This document shows, in pieces, positions 54,910-64,000 of a stretch of DNA of 64,000 nucleotides. Location of the stretch: the NCBI GenBank assembly GCA_011503125.2, contig WWBZ02000040.1, positions 1,984,001 through 2,048,000 on the forward strand, in the 5' to 3' direction. This DNA is from Botryosphaeria dothidea. Lineage: Eukaryota > Ascomycota > Dothideomycetes > Botryosphaeriales > Botryosphaeriaceae. A program made the position numbers and the translations under genes. Below the pieces are notes generated by a model, which was given only the letters and a program-made list of their open reading frames with translations, was not told the DNA's origin and made no database searches. How positions within the stretch are numbered: position 1 is the stretch's first letter; each line of letters begins with the position of its first letter.

Positions 54910-55947
54910 TCAACCGGCTCCTCGTCGGGACCTCGACCTCTCTGGCTGTAAAGATCGGCCTCCGCGTTGGTATGGAGAGGACCTATGGGAGCTTGCATGC
55001 GAGTGGGATCGAGATGACCCTGGGTGGCCATGGTCCGAGGGTTTGACGTCTGCGGACACGACACGCCGACTTTCAGTATTTTCGGTGCTAGCGGGCAGAG
55101 GCTCGCGATACTGGACATGCCTGTCCCAATCCTCGAGCCTAGTGTATGGACTTCTTAACCATGCGCCCAGTTCGTGGAGGAACAGTCGGGCATTGCTCCT
55201 GCCGATGAATTCCTGCAGCATATCCTCTGCCTGGCCGGTAGGACCCTTGATATCTACTTTCTTCAAAATAGCGATTATGTACTCGAGCAGAAACTCAGCA
55301 TTCCCGACACGACGACTTGCGGACTCCGAGTCTTCAGCTGTATCGGGGTGGAGGAAACTGAAGACGCGCAGCTCTCTGCGTATGAAGGCTCTAGCGCGGG
55401 ATTGCAAGTCTGGAGAACTGGCAACGTTCTGCGGGGTGAAATTGGCGTAACGGGAAATACGATTTGTGCCAACGTGCATGGAGAAAAGCTCGTGCCGATA
55501 GACATAGCGACGGCGAATCAAGGCAAGATCCGGACTTGGAGACGGACTTCGGCGAGCAGGTCGGCCATATCTAAAGCGGCGCGGGACGAAGTGTCGAGGG
55601 CGTGGGTAGGTGGCGGACGGGGCGGGCGAGCTCGCGGTGACGAGCTTGGTGGATTGGACGGAGTAGGTTTTGAAGTCATCGGGCGAGCGCCAGTCGTACT
55701 GGACCTGAGAGACGTCGGACTTGCAGAGTGGACATGAAGAGCACTCCTGAAGCCAGCTCACCAGGCAGAGGAAGTCGAAGCTGTAGTGGTTGCAGGGGAC
55801 GGTTACGGCGCGCTCGGAAATGGCGTCCAGGCAGATGACGCAGCTCTCCGGGGCGACATCCTTTGCTTTGCCTTTGTGTTGCTTGGGTGGTGCATCCACG
55901 GGCGGATTTGACATCGGAGCGCCGGGAAACGATGGGGGGACGGCCAT
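54910..55947 (-). CDS. RING-finger E3 ubiquitin ligase-like protein
   Basis: Probable E3 ubiquitin ligase. Single exon, 345 aa from ATG 55947 (MAVPPSFPGAPMSNPPVDAP). The RING at ~aa 36-80 is C3HC4: CVICLDAISERAVTVPCNHY, then FDFLCLVSWLQECSSCPLCK, with all zinc ligands visible. The part after it (HELFSMHVGTNRISRYANFT, later RRELRVFSF and NAEFLLEYIIAILKKVDIKG) resembles the conserved block of TOPORS-like fungal RING proteins. The C-terminus is S/R-rich. TOPORS in animals is a dual ubiquitin/SUMO ligase; that function here is inference. Head to head with the SAK-domain gene, 241 bases apart. Confidence 0.85.
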   Translation of the reverse strand: MAVPPSFPGAPMSNPPVDAPPKQHKGKAKDVAPESCVICLDAISERAVTVPCNHYSFDFLCLVSWLQECSSCPLCKSDVSQVQYDWRSPDDFKTYSVQSTKLVTASSPAPSATYPRPRHFVPRRFRYGRPARRSPSPSPDLALIRRRYVYRHELFSMHVGTNRISRYANFTPQNVASSPDLQSRARAFIRRELRVFSFLHPDTAEDSESASRRVGNAEFLLEYIIAILKKVDIKGPTGQAEDMLQEFIGRSNARLFLHELGAWLRSPYTRLEDWDRHVQYREPLPASTENTESRRVVSADVKPSDHGHPGSSRSHSHASSHRSSPYQRGGRSLQPERSRSRRGAG

Positions 55948-56188
55948 GCGGTGGAGCAGGTGTGACGGAGGCGCGACGGAGGTGCAGTGACGTCCACCAG
56001 CGGGGACGGAAGTCGCGATGCGCGCCGCGCCGCGATTTTGGTTCAGCCCGCCCTGCACCCTTCACGTCCTGTACGTCTCCCCGCCATGCCACACTAGCCC
56101 TCTCTCCGCTTCGTCTTCTTCATTTGCCTTTCTTTGGATGCTTCGTGCCCTCCGAAATCACTCACCCGGTCTGATTCGACGTCTCAGC
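55948..56188. promoter_or_regulatory. shared divergent promoter, RING gene / SAK gene
   Basis: Only 241 bases between outward-facing starts, the tightest divergent pair in the window. Confidence 0.5.
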
Positions 56189-58012
56189 ATGTCACAGCCC
56201 GTCGCCAATGGCTCCGCCAACGGTGCCATAGCTGCGAAGATCAGCACCCACACTGTCACCATGCTCAAGAGGTGGTCGTGTCAAGAAGGCGATCTTCCGA
56301 GTATGTCGCCCACACCCCGGCCTTGGGCTCAGCTAATCCCAGCAGGCATCCAGCAAGTGAAGAGCATCCACGTCTACGACTTCGATAATACCCGTACGTC
56401 TTTGTCGCCTCGCACGCTATGTCCCGGATCCCGCTGACGCCGTGCAGTCTTTGCAAGCCCCCTCCCGAACAAGCAGGTGTGGAACGGTCCCACCATTGGC
56501 CAGCTACAATCTCCTGATGTCTTTGTGAACGGCGGATGGTGGCACGACGCTAGTATACTGGCTGCCACGGGCGACGGTGTTGAGAAAGAGGAGCCCAGGG
56601 CGTGGGAGGGTTGGTGGAATGACCAGATCGTCACCTTGGTCGAGCTTTCCATGGAGCAGAAAGATGCGCTGACTGTGCTGCTAACCGGCCGTTCAGAGGG
56701 TCCTTTCGCCGACCTGATCAAACGTATGCTGAAGTCCAAAACGCTCGACTTCGATATGATATGCCTGAAGCCCGCTGTCGGCCCTCAGAATCAAAAGTTC
56801 GCAAACACAATGTCCTTCAAGCAGGAGCTACTCCGCGACCTGGTATACACCTACAAGGACGCCGACGAAATCCGCGTCTACGAGGACCGCCCCAAGCACA
56901 CAAAAGCCTTCCGCGACTTCTTTACTTCGTTCAACAAGGCTTTGCTATCGCCAGAGCCGCCCGTTTCGCGCAAAATCATAACTGCCGAAGTCATCCAAGT
57001 CGCTGAGAATGCCACATCGCTTGACCCCGTCACCGAGGTCGCTGAGGTCCAGCGTTTGATCAACGCTCACAACACTCTGGTCAAGACCCGACAAGCACCC
57101 CCTGGCATCAAGCCGTACCAAATAAAACGCACTGTCTTCTTCACTGGGTATTTGCTTGAGCCTCCTGTCACTGAGCAGCTCAGCGCCGCGCTCCTTGACA
57201 ACTTGCCGAACCGTCCCGAAGGAGAGATCCGCATCCTCGCCAACAGCATCTTGATCACCCCTCGTCCCCCACCGAAGAGCATTCTTGACAAGGTTGGCGG
57301 CATTGGCAAGGTCCAACGCTGGCGAGTAAACGGTACGGCATTGTTCGAGAATAGGCTTTGGGCTGCTCGCGTCTCTCCAATACCCGCCAACTCTCGTATC
57401 TATACAGAAAACCCCACGCCTACGATAGTTCTTGCCTTGGGTCGTGGGGCCAAGCCGGTAGATGCCGGCCGTATCCAGAACTGGCAGCCTGTTTCGAGTG
57501 ATAAGGCGCTCGAGTTCGACAGTACCGTTGGCGAGAAGGTTTTGCTGAGGTTGGAGGACGAGCGTCGTGGTGAGAGTGAGTATGAATCCTACTTCCCAGG
57601 CAGCCGCAAGCGTGCTCGGCCCCGGGAAAGTGAAGACATGGATCTGGAAGTCAACGATAAGAATGCGTTCCCCGCTTTGGGCAGCGGCAGTCGACCGCAA
57701 CCGCCCTCCCAGCCAGCTGCTTACAGCAATCAAAACAATGCTGGTTCGCACCAGGGACAATCAGCGTATTCTGGCTACAACCGCGATGACAACAGACGTG
57801 TTTCCGGCAATGGACCGCAGCAATATCGTGGTGGATATCAGGGCAGAGGGCGTGGCGGCCCACACGGTGGTCGTGGCGGACGCGGACGGGGCGGTTACGG
57901 TGGCCGAGGAGGAAGGTCACGTCCTGGTCAGGGTCAGTACAAGAGTCTGGATGACATGAGTGACAAGGGACCCGGTGGCTTTGGGTACGACGATGGCGGC
58001 TACCCTTACTAG
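56189..58012 (+). CDS. HAD-domain 'Swiss Army Knife' RNA repair-like protein
   Basis: Fungal protein with a haloacid-dehalogenase-like domain of the SAK RNA-repair type; the biochemical role is not established. Exons 56189..56300, 56346..56393 and 56448..58012, 574 aa. Splicing creates the first HAD motif IHVYDFDNTLFASPLP; motif II LTVLLTGRSEGPFADLIKRM and the acidic motif ADEIRVYEDRPKHTKAFRDF follow. A second domain with VFFTGYLLEPPVTEQLSAAL and ILITPRPPPKSILDKVGGIG (aa ~250-380) is typical of this family. The C-terminus is an RGG box (repeated GRGG/GGRG), suggesting RNA binding. The first intron is 45 bases and in frame. Confident in family, function open. Confidence 0.86.
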
Positions 58013-58757
58013 ACGTGCTACATCGAGAGCTCGATTTCGAGTGGCGTAGTAGTGCTTCTTTCTTGATGATGCGACAATCAATCGTCGCAATGGTCAATTC
58101 TGTCACTTGGATCGCTAGGGCTCAGGGAGCATGTCCGGCGTACATGTTCTTTCATTTCATTTTTGTCGAAGAAAAAGTTTCGGCATATGGGCTTGAGGTG
58201 TCTCGGAGTAGATGGGGGATTTCCATGGATACCTGCCTCTCCGTTCGGGGTGTTGCTTTCATCACAGATTCATTCAATCAGCTTTCTATCGTGTTCGTAT
58301 GATGCAGGTGTCTGGCGAGAAGGAATGGTTATGTATAAGTTGCTAGGTATAGATAATACTTGCAAGTAGTACTATTCTCGATGAGAACGAATTTTCTCGA
58401 AACCTTTCAAATGTTCTACCATTTCTTCTTGAGCTTCTGGCGATTCCATGCGTCTGTCAGCGTGATTGGGAATATGCTCCGCCAACAAAACTTGAGTTGT
58501 CGCACAGTGTGTTATTTGATGGTTTGAGCTCCCCAAAACAAGCCAGTACCACTGCGATATTAATTTGCCGTCTACAAGAGCGCGGGGCAAGGGTAGGAGT
58601 GTCGTGGGGGCCCGCAAGGAAAACCGCGGGCTTGGGCGTGTCATCCGCCCCTCATCAGCCTCATCAGCCTCGTCACTTCGACGTCGACACGTCCATATCT
58701 GCCCTAGAGCCCTGTGATCTAAGGATAAGACCCATAGTGCCTTCCGATAGTCCGATA
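58013..58757. other. gene-less stretch
   Basis: 3' flank of the SAK gene and putative promoter of the CorA-like gene. Nothing recognised. Confidence 0.45.
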
Positions 58758-60419
58758 ATGGGCACTCTATTAAAGAAACCGCTGTGTGCCGACAGCAGAG
58801 TCGAAGTGGTCGAGAAGGGTATGTACATTCGTCATCTTTCCTTGATTGTGCGAGTTGACGACGTAGACCGAGCCGGCATCAAATCTCGAGAAAGCACCCT
58901 GTACAGCGAGCTTAAGGTAATTCAATCCTCAAAGATTCAACTCCTGCATCTGCGCCGGGATGACGATGGCTGATCGTGACAGAGCCCCAACAATGGCCGT
59001 CTCCGCTTACTGTAAGCTCAATTCCTTAACACGATCACGTTGTTGTTGACCGAAACAGCATAGCAAACCAAAAGCTACCAGCTAATGATGTGGCATTTCT
59101 GGGTTCCCTCGTACCGTGGGGATTCCGCAAGATGGTCGGTAGATCTGCGAATGGAGGCTCGGGATGCTGCACCTCGATCACAAGCGGCCGTGTCGAGCAC
59201 GGTACGACATTTCGAGAAGTATCGAGTGAACCCTGCTGATTTACCCAAGCTTCGTGGTGCTACTTCCTATGGCAAGTGTGGGACGACAAGTTTCACAGCG
59301 AGAAAACGGATAGGATCCGCATACAGTGGGCGTCGGTTGACGTGCTCGTGAACTGGGACTCGGAAAACAACGTCACGCTTGTCCTTTTCTTGGGCTACAT
59401 CAACAAGAGACTCCGCAAAGCGCTGGAGGATCTTGTGCTCCAGGCCCGGGACGTTCGAGATCCGTATACCTGGCACCGAGTTATCATCAATGAAGTAGAT
59501 GAAATTTACAACGACGATGTCTGGAAGATCTACGACAGCTACAGGGATCTGGAATTGGTATGTATATGCTCTCCCAGATCATGCGTAAAGCTCCGAGACA
59601 AAACATTTACATCTATGCAAGTCCAGGACTCCCGACCTCTTTGACTTTGGTCTGATGCACGACGTCGGTGGTCTTCTCATATGCGCCTGCGAGATAGCAG
59701 AAGCTGCGGTGAACACTATGAGCAGCATAAGAAGATCCCATGGATTGCTTGCTGAAGAGTTGCGGGTGCTTTCTGGCTACCCGGGCCAGACGCCACAACG
59801 TTCCCCTGGAGGCAATGCGCAGCCTCCCAATGATGTCAACTACCGAACCATATTCTCCCAGACACAAAAAGAACTCACCCAGCTGGAAGACTGCTTCAGG
59901 TCCACCTTCCTGTTTTCAAAGACGAAACATGACCGCCTTCAGAACGAAATCAGTCTCGTATGTGAAGGGAAGTCGTTGATCGAAGCAGCAACTGACATGG
60001 ATGCAGGCCTACAATTTGGTAGCTCAGAGAGATGGCGAATTGGCCAGGGTCGACAACATGACCATGAAAACCATCGCCGCAGTGACGCTTGCTTTTTTAC
60101 CCGGGACGTTCATCGCTGTAGGTTCCAGAAAGCAAGTCTTCGTTATCTGTTGACCTTCATTGACCGGGGAACGCAGACACTCTTCGGCATGAATTTCTTC
60201 GATTTCTCTCCCGAAGGGTTATCAGTTTCGAGGAAATTATGGGTATACTGGGCCATTGCCATTCCATTGACGACCGTTATCATAGGATGTTGGTGGGCAT
60301 GGGATTTCAGCCAAAAGAAATGGAAAGCCCAACGGCAGTTGCGAGGTCCGCTTCTGAAAGAAGGCGGCCGGCAGGGAGCAACAATGGTGGGGAAGCCCGA
60401 GTGGGAGTATCGTGTGTAA
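58758..60419 (+). CDS. CorA-like membrane protein, eight exons
   Basis: Fungal member of the broad CorA-like (Mg2+/divalent cation transporter-like) group, probably plasma membrane. Proposed exons: 58758..58818, 58867..58916, 58983..59011, 59059..59201, 59250..59557, 59622..59957, 60007..60117, 60177..60419, 426 aa; phases agree at every junction. The C-terminus is most secure: splicing gives MKTIAAVTLAFLPGTFIATL then FGMNFFDFSPEG, a first membrane helix ending in a CorA-type GMN, then LWVYWAIAIPLTTVIIGCWW as second helix and a basic cytosolic tail. Upstream, WASVDVLVNWDSENNVTLVL and a helical stretch (GLLAEELRVL, KELTQLEDCF) fit the soluble domain. The first four exons are tiny and two acceptors are AAG, so the 5' half is tentative; a stop at 59238-59240 must be intronic. 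Cation transport is inferred, not shown. Confidence 0.6.
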
Positions 60420-61728
60420 TGGACGGAAAGGCTACAACATCGTTGATTTTCATGCACAATACAACCAAATCAACGGGCACAAAAGGCATGAGTGGTACAC
60501 CAGCCTCAGAAGCAGTAATCCCTTGCTGATCTTCATTCAAACACAAAAAAACTGTGTCCTTCACTCGCCTGTGTTCTGAGCAAGCAAAGCCCTCTCTTGT
60601 CATGCACCTGCTGATCGACCAGCATCCAAAAATAGACTTCACACTCAACTCCCTGCACGAGGCAACCAAGCACGCGGAGCATTATTCGTTAGGAAAACTC
60701 CATTCCCTTCGGTCCTCCCAACCCATTTAACCCGGCGCCCCGGCACTGGGTCCGCGCACTCGTCGACGAGGAGGGAAGGCGATGAAACCACGAAACACAT
60801 TCTCGCCCGGACCAAACACCACGGCGGCGGAGAGAATGGGACAAGGCTCGAGTGTTTCCTTCCCGAAGGGCAACGAAAATAAGAGCCTACATCCCCGGCT
60901 GTCCCCTTATCACGTAGCCTGCCAAGCACCAAGAGCGAAACAGAGTGACCGGTGAAGCTTTTTCCGGCCGTCGATCTACATGGCGCAGTGGTGGCGCACC
61001 TGAAGGCAAAGGTTCAACAGCCGGTTTGGGCAATGTGCCGTGAAACGGTAGCTTGGGGTCAAGGGCGAGAGAAAGAGGCGCCGACCTACAAATTCACGGT
61101 GAGAAGGATTTGAGACTAGTGTGCAGAGCTGAAAAAGAGGATTATAGTCCCTGTTGATGGCTTTGTGCGCTGTCCTTCGGAGGTTTTCTCTCCCTCTGGT
61201 TCCGGGACGATGGCCGATCTGCAATTCGAAGAGCGGATCGTGCGCGGCAGCTGGATGCCTTGGATCAATGGCGAGGACGTCGGCGGGTAAGGTTGCGAAA
61301 GAGGCTGGTTTGGCTTCACTGGATCGGTAGTGAAACAAGCTAAGATTCGATGGCGCAAGCGTGGCGGAGATAGAGAACGAACGATGACCTACAGTTAATG
61401 CGGGGGTTTAGGGGTTTAACTGATGAGTATAAAAAACCTCATCTGGCTCTATTCATGCAGGTACTGCCATAAATCGAGAAGTGACGGCGAATTGGTACAG
61501 ATCATTGACTTGTATTTTCTGGGTCGGGCCACAGGGTCTACATACAGCCCTCGTACTCCTTTCTTTCTAAAGGAGACCTTGACTCAGCTTGTGCAATAGG
61601 CATCAGCAGCATCGTGTAGGGGCCTGATCTCAGATAGACTGAGAAGGTCCTGGCCGAGGCGTTGTGGGGCTTAAGGGTTCACCTCCGTTCGCCCAGCGTC
61701 GATTCAGACTTTGAATGGGCTTTTTTTT
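60420..61728. other. intergenic, converging 3' ends
   Basis: 1.3 kb between the convergent CorA-like and prefoldin genes. Frames at 60645-60932 and 60976-61338 (minus) are unrecognised. Nothing else seen. Confidence 0.5.
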
Positions 61729-62609
61729 TCAATCCTTCGACTTCTTGCCCTCGGCTTCCTCAGTGTCAAGTCTCTCCTTACGTCGCTGGGCAACGTCCCA
61801 GTTATACACGCGTGCGGTGGCGACCTCCAAAGTCTATAGCTGGTTAGCATTGCGCTCGAGCAAGCCGTGGAGAAACGAGCACATACCGTGATCTGCTCAC
61901 GCAAGAAATCCAAATCCTCCTGACAATTCGTGAGACTCAGCTGGGCTGTCTTAAGCTTGTTGTCAAGCAAGTCCTCGGCCTCCGGGATGGGATAGGCCAG
62001 CATGACGTTTGCCTATTCGAACCGTCAACATTCCAGCTCCCATCACAGCAATAATGTGGAGCAACATACTCCGAGCCAGAGGTAGACCTCTTCGGTAGGC
62101 GGGATCTCGGCCTTTGCGTACAGAGTGTCATTGAGCTCGAAAGTCGTCTCAATGGGATCGGAGCCGGGCTACGAGATGTCAGCCATGGCGGCCCTCTCTG
62201 CAGAGGCAGGGTGGATGGTGGGCACCTTTCTTGTCTTCAAGAAGCGGACGGTATCCAGGGTCTTCTGGATATCAGGGATCTTGTCCTTCAGACCGGCAGC
62301 GCGACGCTGGGTGTTGACCTCCATGAACTGGTATTTCCTACGACAGGCTTGCGGTGAGCCAGGACGGCGGGAGCGTGGGAAGCGGGAGTATGGACGCACG
62401 AGATCATCTCCTGGAAGCTCTTGAGGGTGGGCTCGACCTCGGCGCGTGAGGTGACATAGTCCTCGACCTTGTCGACGAAGGGCGCGTAGGGAATGCCGCG
62501 CGGGTTGGTGGGAGCATCTTTGCTGGTGGAAGGTACGGCGGTTAGCTCTGTCGCGGGCGCGAAGATGGAGGAGGGGCAGGCACCTTGCTCCCTGAGCGGG
62601 CGTGGCCAT
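61729..62609 (-). CDS. PAC10: Prefoldin subunit 3 (VBP1/Pac10)
   Basis: Alpha-type subunit of the hexameric prefoldin chaperone that delivers nascent actin and tubulin to CCT. Six exons, 62609..62584, 62522..62400, 62337..62226, 62168..62070, 62012..61887 and 61833..61729, phases consistent, 196 aa. Spliced sequence: DAPTNPRGIPYAPFVDKVED, the first coiled-coil arm SKYQFMEVNTQRRAAGLKDK IPDI, the hairpin SDPIETTFELNDTLYAKAEI and EEVYLWLGANVMLAYPIPEA, then the second arm QLSLTNCQEDLDFLREQITT and VYNWDVAQRRKE with a charged tail. All introns are 51-63 bases with clear branch sites. Because each exon is short, long unspliced frames across this locus on both strands are misleading. Very confident. 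Confidence 0.96.
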
Positions 62610-63853
62610 GGCTGCGTGGGGGAGGGGCGGCGTCGTCACTTTTCCGGTAGCAGCAGCAGCAGCGGCAGCAGCAGCTTCACCACGGAGTGTCGGCGCGCGG
62701 GACAGCGGCGGGGCCGCCATCTTGCCTTGATGCCTGACATTCTCGCCTGCATGCCTCAGGCACCACAACGAAAACACAACCACTCCCGCTGCAACCAAGC
62801 GGAGACCCCACCTCTGGGAAATCAAGGACCCAAGCCGGAATTTACACCACTTGCCCGCCTGGCGGCGTAACCACGTCGCCACCGCTGCATTTTGCGCCCG
62901 TTCGCTTTTCGCAACACAAGATAGCGCCCACCGCAGCCGCTGACGCACCACGACGCCAATTGCCCACCCTCGCTCTCGTAAGCCGCACAGCTTTCTTATC
63001 TGGGCACAATTGCCATGCTGAAGTACCGGTTTCGCCGCTCCGGACACGGCCCCAAGCCGCGTGGAGTACCTCGTCGTTGTCTGCCTGAAGCGCTGGCTGC
63101 CAAAGCCATGAGACGGCATTGGCGCGGCAACAGCGGCGTCGAGCACACCAAATAAGCCCCGGAGATCGACGCGCCTGTTTTCCCGGATTGCGAAAGGGAA
63201 AAAATCGGCCATGCAAGCCTCCTTCCCAAGCCCAGCGAAGACGACACACTAGCATTCATCGGACTTCGGTGAGGAGGAACTCCGAAACACGGCGAAGAAG
63301 CCCCAGATGTCTTCGTTCGCGTCTAAATTGAAGGAGGATCGAAGGAATGAGAAAGTATTGATGTCGTTCATTTTCCCGAACAGGTTGTGCTACCTTCGTG
63401 TCAGAGATCTGAAGCCAGCCTCGAAATGTGACAAGGAGCAAGGATCGAGGATCGGGGATGTGTGTTCCCCAGTTGCGGCAGGTGCTCCCTGCATTGCCTC
63501 CGAACCTACATGCACCAGAGTCCGGGGATCGAAAGAGGTTCCTGAATCGAATCGAATTGTAATTATCTACATCGCTAGGAGATTTCGAAGCCTCGATGCA
63601 AGTGTTGCTTAACCATGATAGAGAAAATAAAGACTTTCGCGTCGCACAATTTGCCGTCCCATAATCAACCATGAAAATGTAGCCGTCTAAAAAGAAACCC
63701 AACCCCTTAGACAAAAGAGACAATCGTAATGTCGTCAGACCAAGGAAATGATATGCCCGCCAAGCCAAACGCCTTATGCCGCCAAAAGAGAAAACACTCT
63801 AAAACATCAGTTGAATGTATCAAAATGGAAGACGAAAGTTTTTTTTCACTTGC
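62610..63853. other. gene-less stretch
   Basis: Prefoldin promoter region and the 3' flank of the gene cut by the right edge. No domain, RNA or repeat recognised. Confidence 0.5.
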
Positions 63854-64000
63854 TCAGAGGCTCATGCCCTCCCTGATCAACTCGCCCAGCTTTTGCGCCT
63901 GTGAGACTATGTCAATCATTGTCTGTTGTGGCGATCAGGATGAGTAGCAACTTACATATGGGTCCTTCATCATCGTGAAGTGATTGCCACTCATGACACC
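63854..64000 (-). CDS. C-terminal end of a thioesterase-like domain, probably polyketide synthase
   Basis: Last 29 codons of a gene running off the right edge. Exons 64000..63956 and 63898..63854 are split by a 57-base GT-AG intron and read VMSGNHFTMMKDPY then AQKLGELIREGMSL and stop. GNHFTMM, with the catalytic-type histidine, followed by a helix to the end, is the usual close of thioesterase domains at the C-terminus of fungal non-reducing polyketide synthases, including melanin synthases. NRPS or stand-alone thioesterases end similarly, so the product is provisional. Confidence 0.55.

Noticed and set aside
61402..61419. Telomere-like GGGGTTTAGGGGTTTA
   Set aside because: Only two imperfect units inside a gene-dense region; not a telomeric tract.
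62169..63212. 347-codon minus-strand frame over the prefoldin locus
   Set aside because: Reads through prefoldin introns and promoter; spliced exons give a complete prefoldin 3 instead.

Overview
This is a gene-dense stretch of nuclear DNA from a filamentous ascomycete (Pezizomycotina). The evidence is many short GT-AG introns of about 45-150 bases with CTRAY-type branch points just before the acceptor, GC-rich coding sequence, compact divergent promoters, and a gene set typical of such fungi: a TauD-type dioxygenase, an MFS sugar porter, a secreted intradiol dioxygenase, a GPI-type GH16 protein, a CorA-like membrane protein and the tail of what looks like a polyketide synthase. I cannot fix the class or genus; Dothideomycetes or Eurotiomycetes would both fit.

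Layout. 0-17 kb: on the minus strand, the 5' end of a TauD-family dioxygenase (runs off the left edge), SmD1, the V-ATPase assembly factor Pkr1, a sugar transporter and a large RecQ helicase; the helicase is head to head with a PLP-dependent decarboxylase on the plus strand, followed by a secreted intradiol dioxygenase (minus). 16.6-21.2 kb is a gene-poor stretch with a decayed dispersed repeat. 21-27 kb: minus-strand DNA ligase I, Mog1 and Bud20; Bud20 is head to head with mitochondrial aconitase. 27-40 kb, plus strand: aconitase, Cog5, Vts1 and a GH16 cell-wall enzyme, with a 2.5 kb gene-less gap before the last. 40-48 kb: two more divergent pairs (GGA/Tsr3 and Vps71/acyl-protein thioesterase), then proteasome ATPase Rpt3. 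48-64 kb: SWI1, a divergent RING-finger/HAD-SAK pair, an eight-exon CorA-like gene, prefoldin subunit 3, and the last codons of a thioesterase-like C-terminus at the right edge.

Most genes are unrelated housekeeping functions: RNA splicing and decay (SmD1, Vts1, perhaps the SAK protein), ribosome maturation (Tsr3, Bud20), DNA repair and replication (RecQ helicase, ligase I), vesicle traffic (Cog5, GGA), chromatin (Vps71, Swi1), protein folding and turnover (prefoldin 3, Rpt3, RING protein), mitochondrial metabolism (aconitase). I see no operon-like cluster and no coherent novel system.

The strongest unexplained signals are (1) a short MITE-like palindrome present as two related copies and one solo fragment, 18 kb apart, and (2) non-canonical splice sites: two GC-AG introns (aconitase and the TauD-like gene) and an apparent GA-AG intron in VTS1. 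All gene models were made by eye from reading-frame phase and protein-family memory, without alignment tools.
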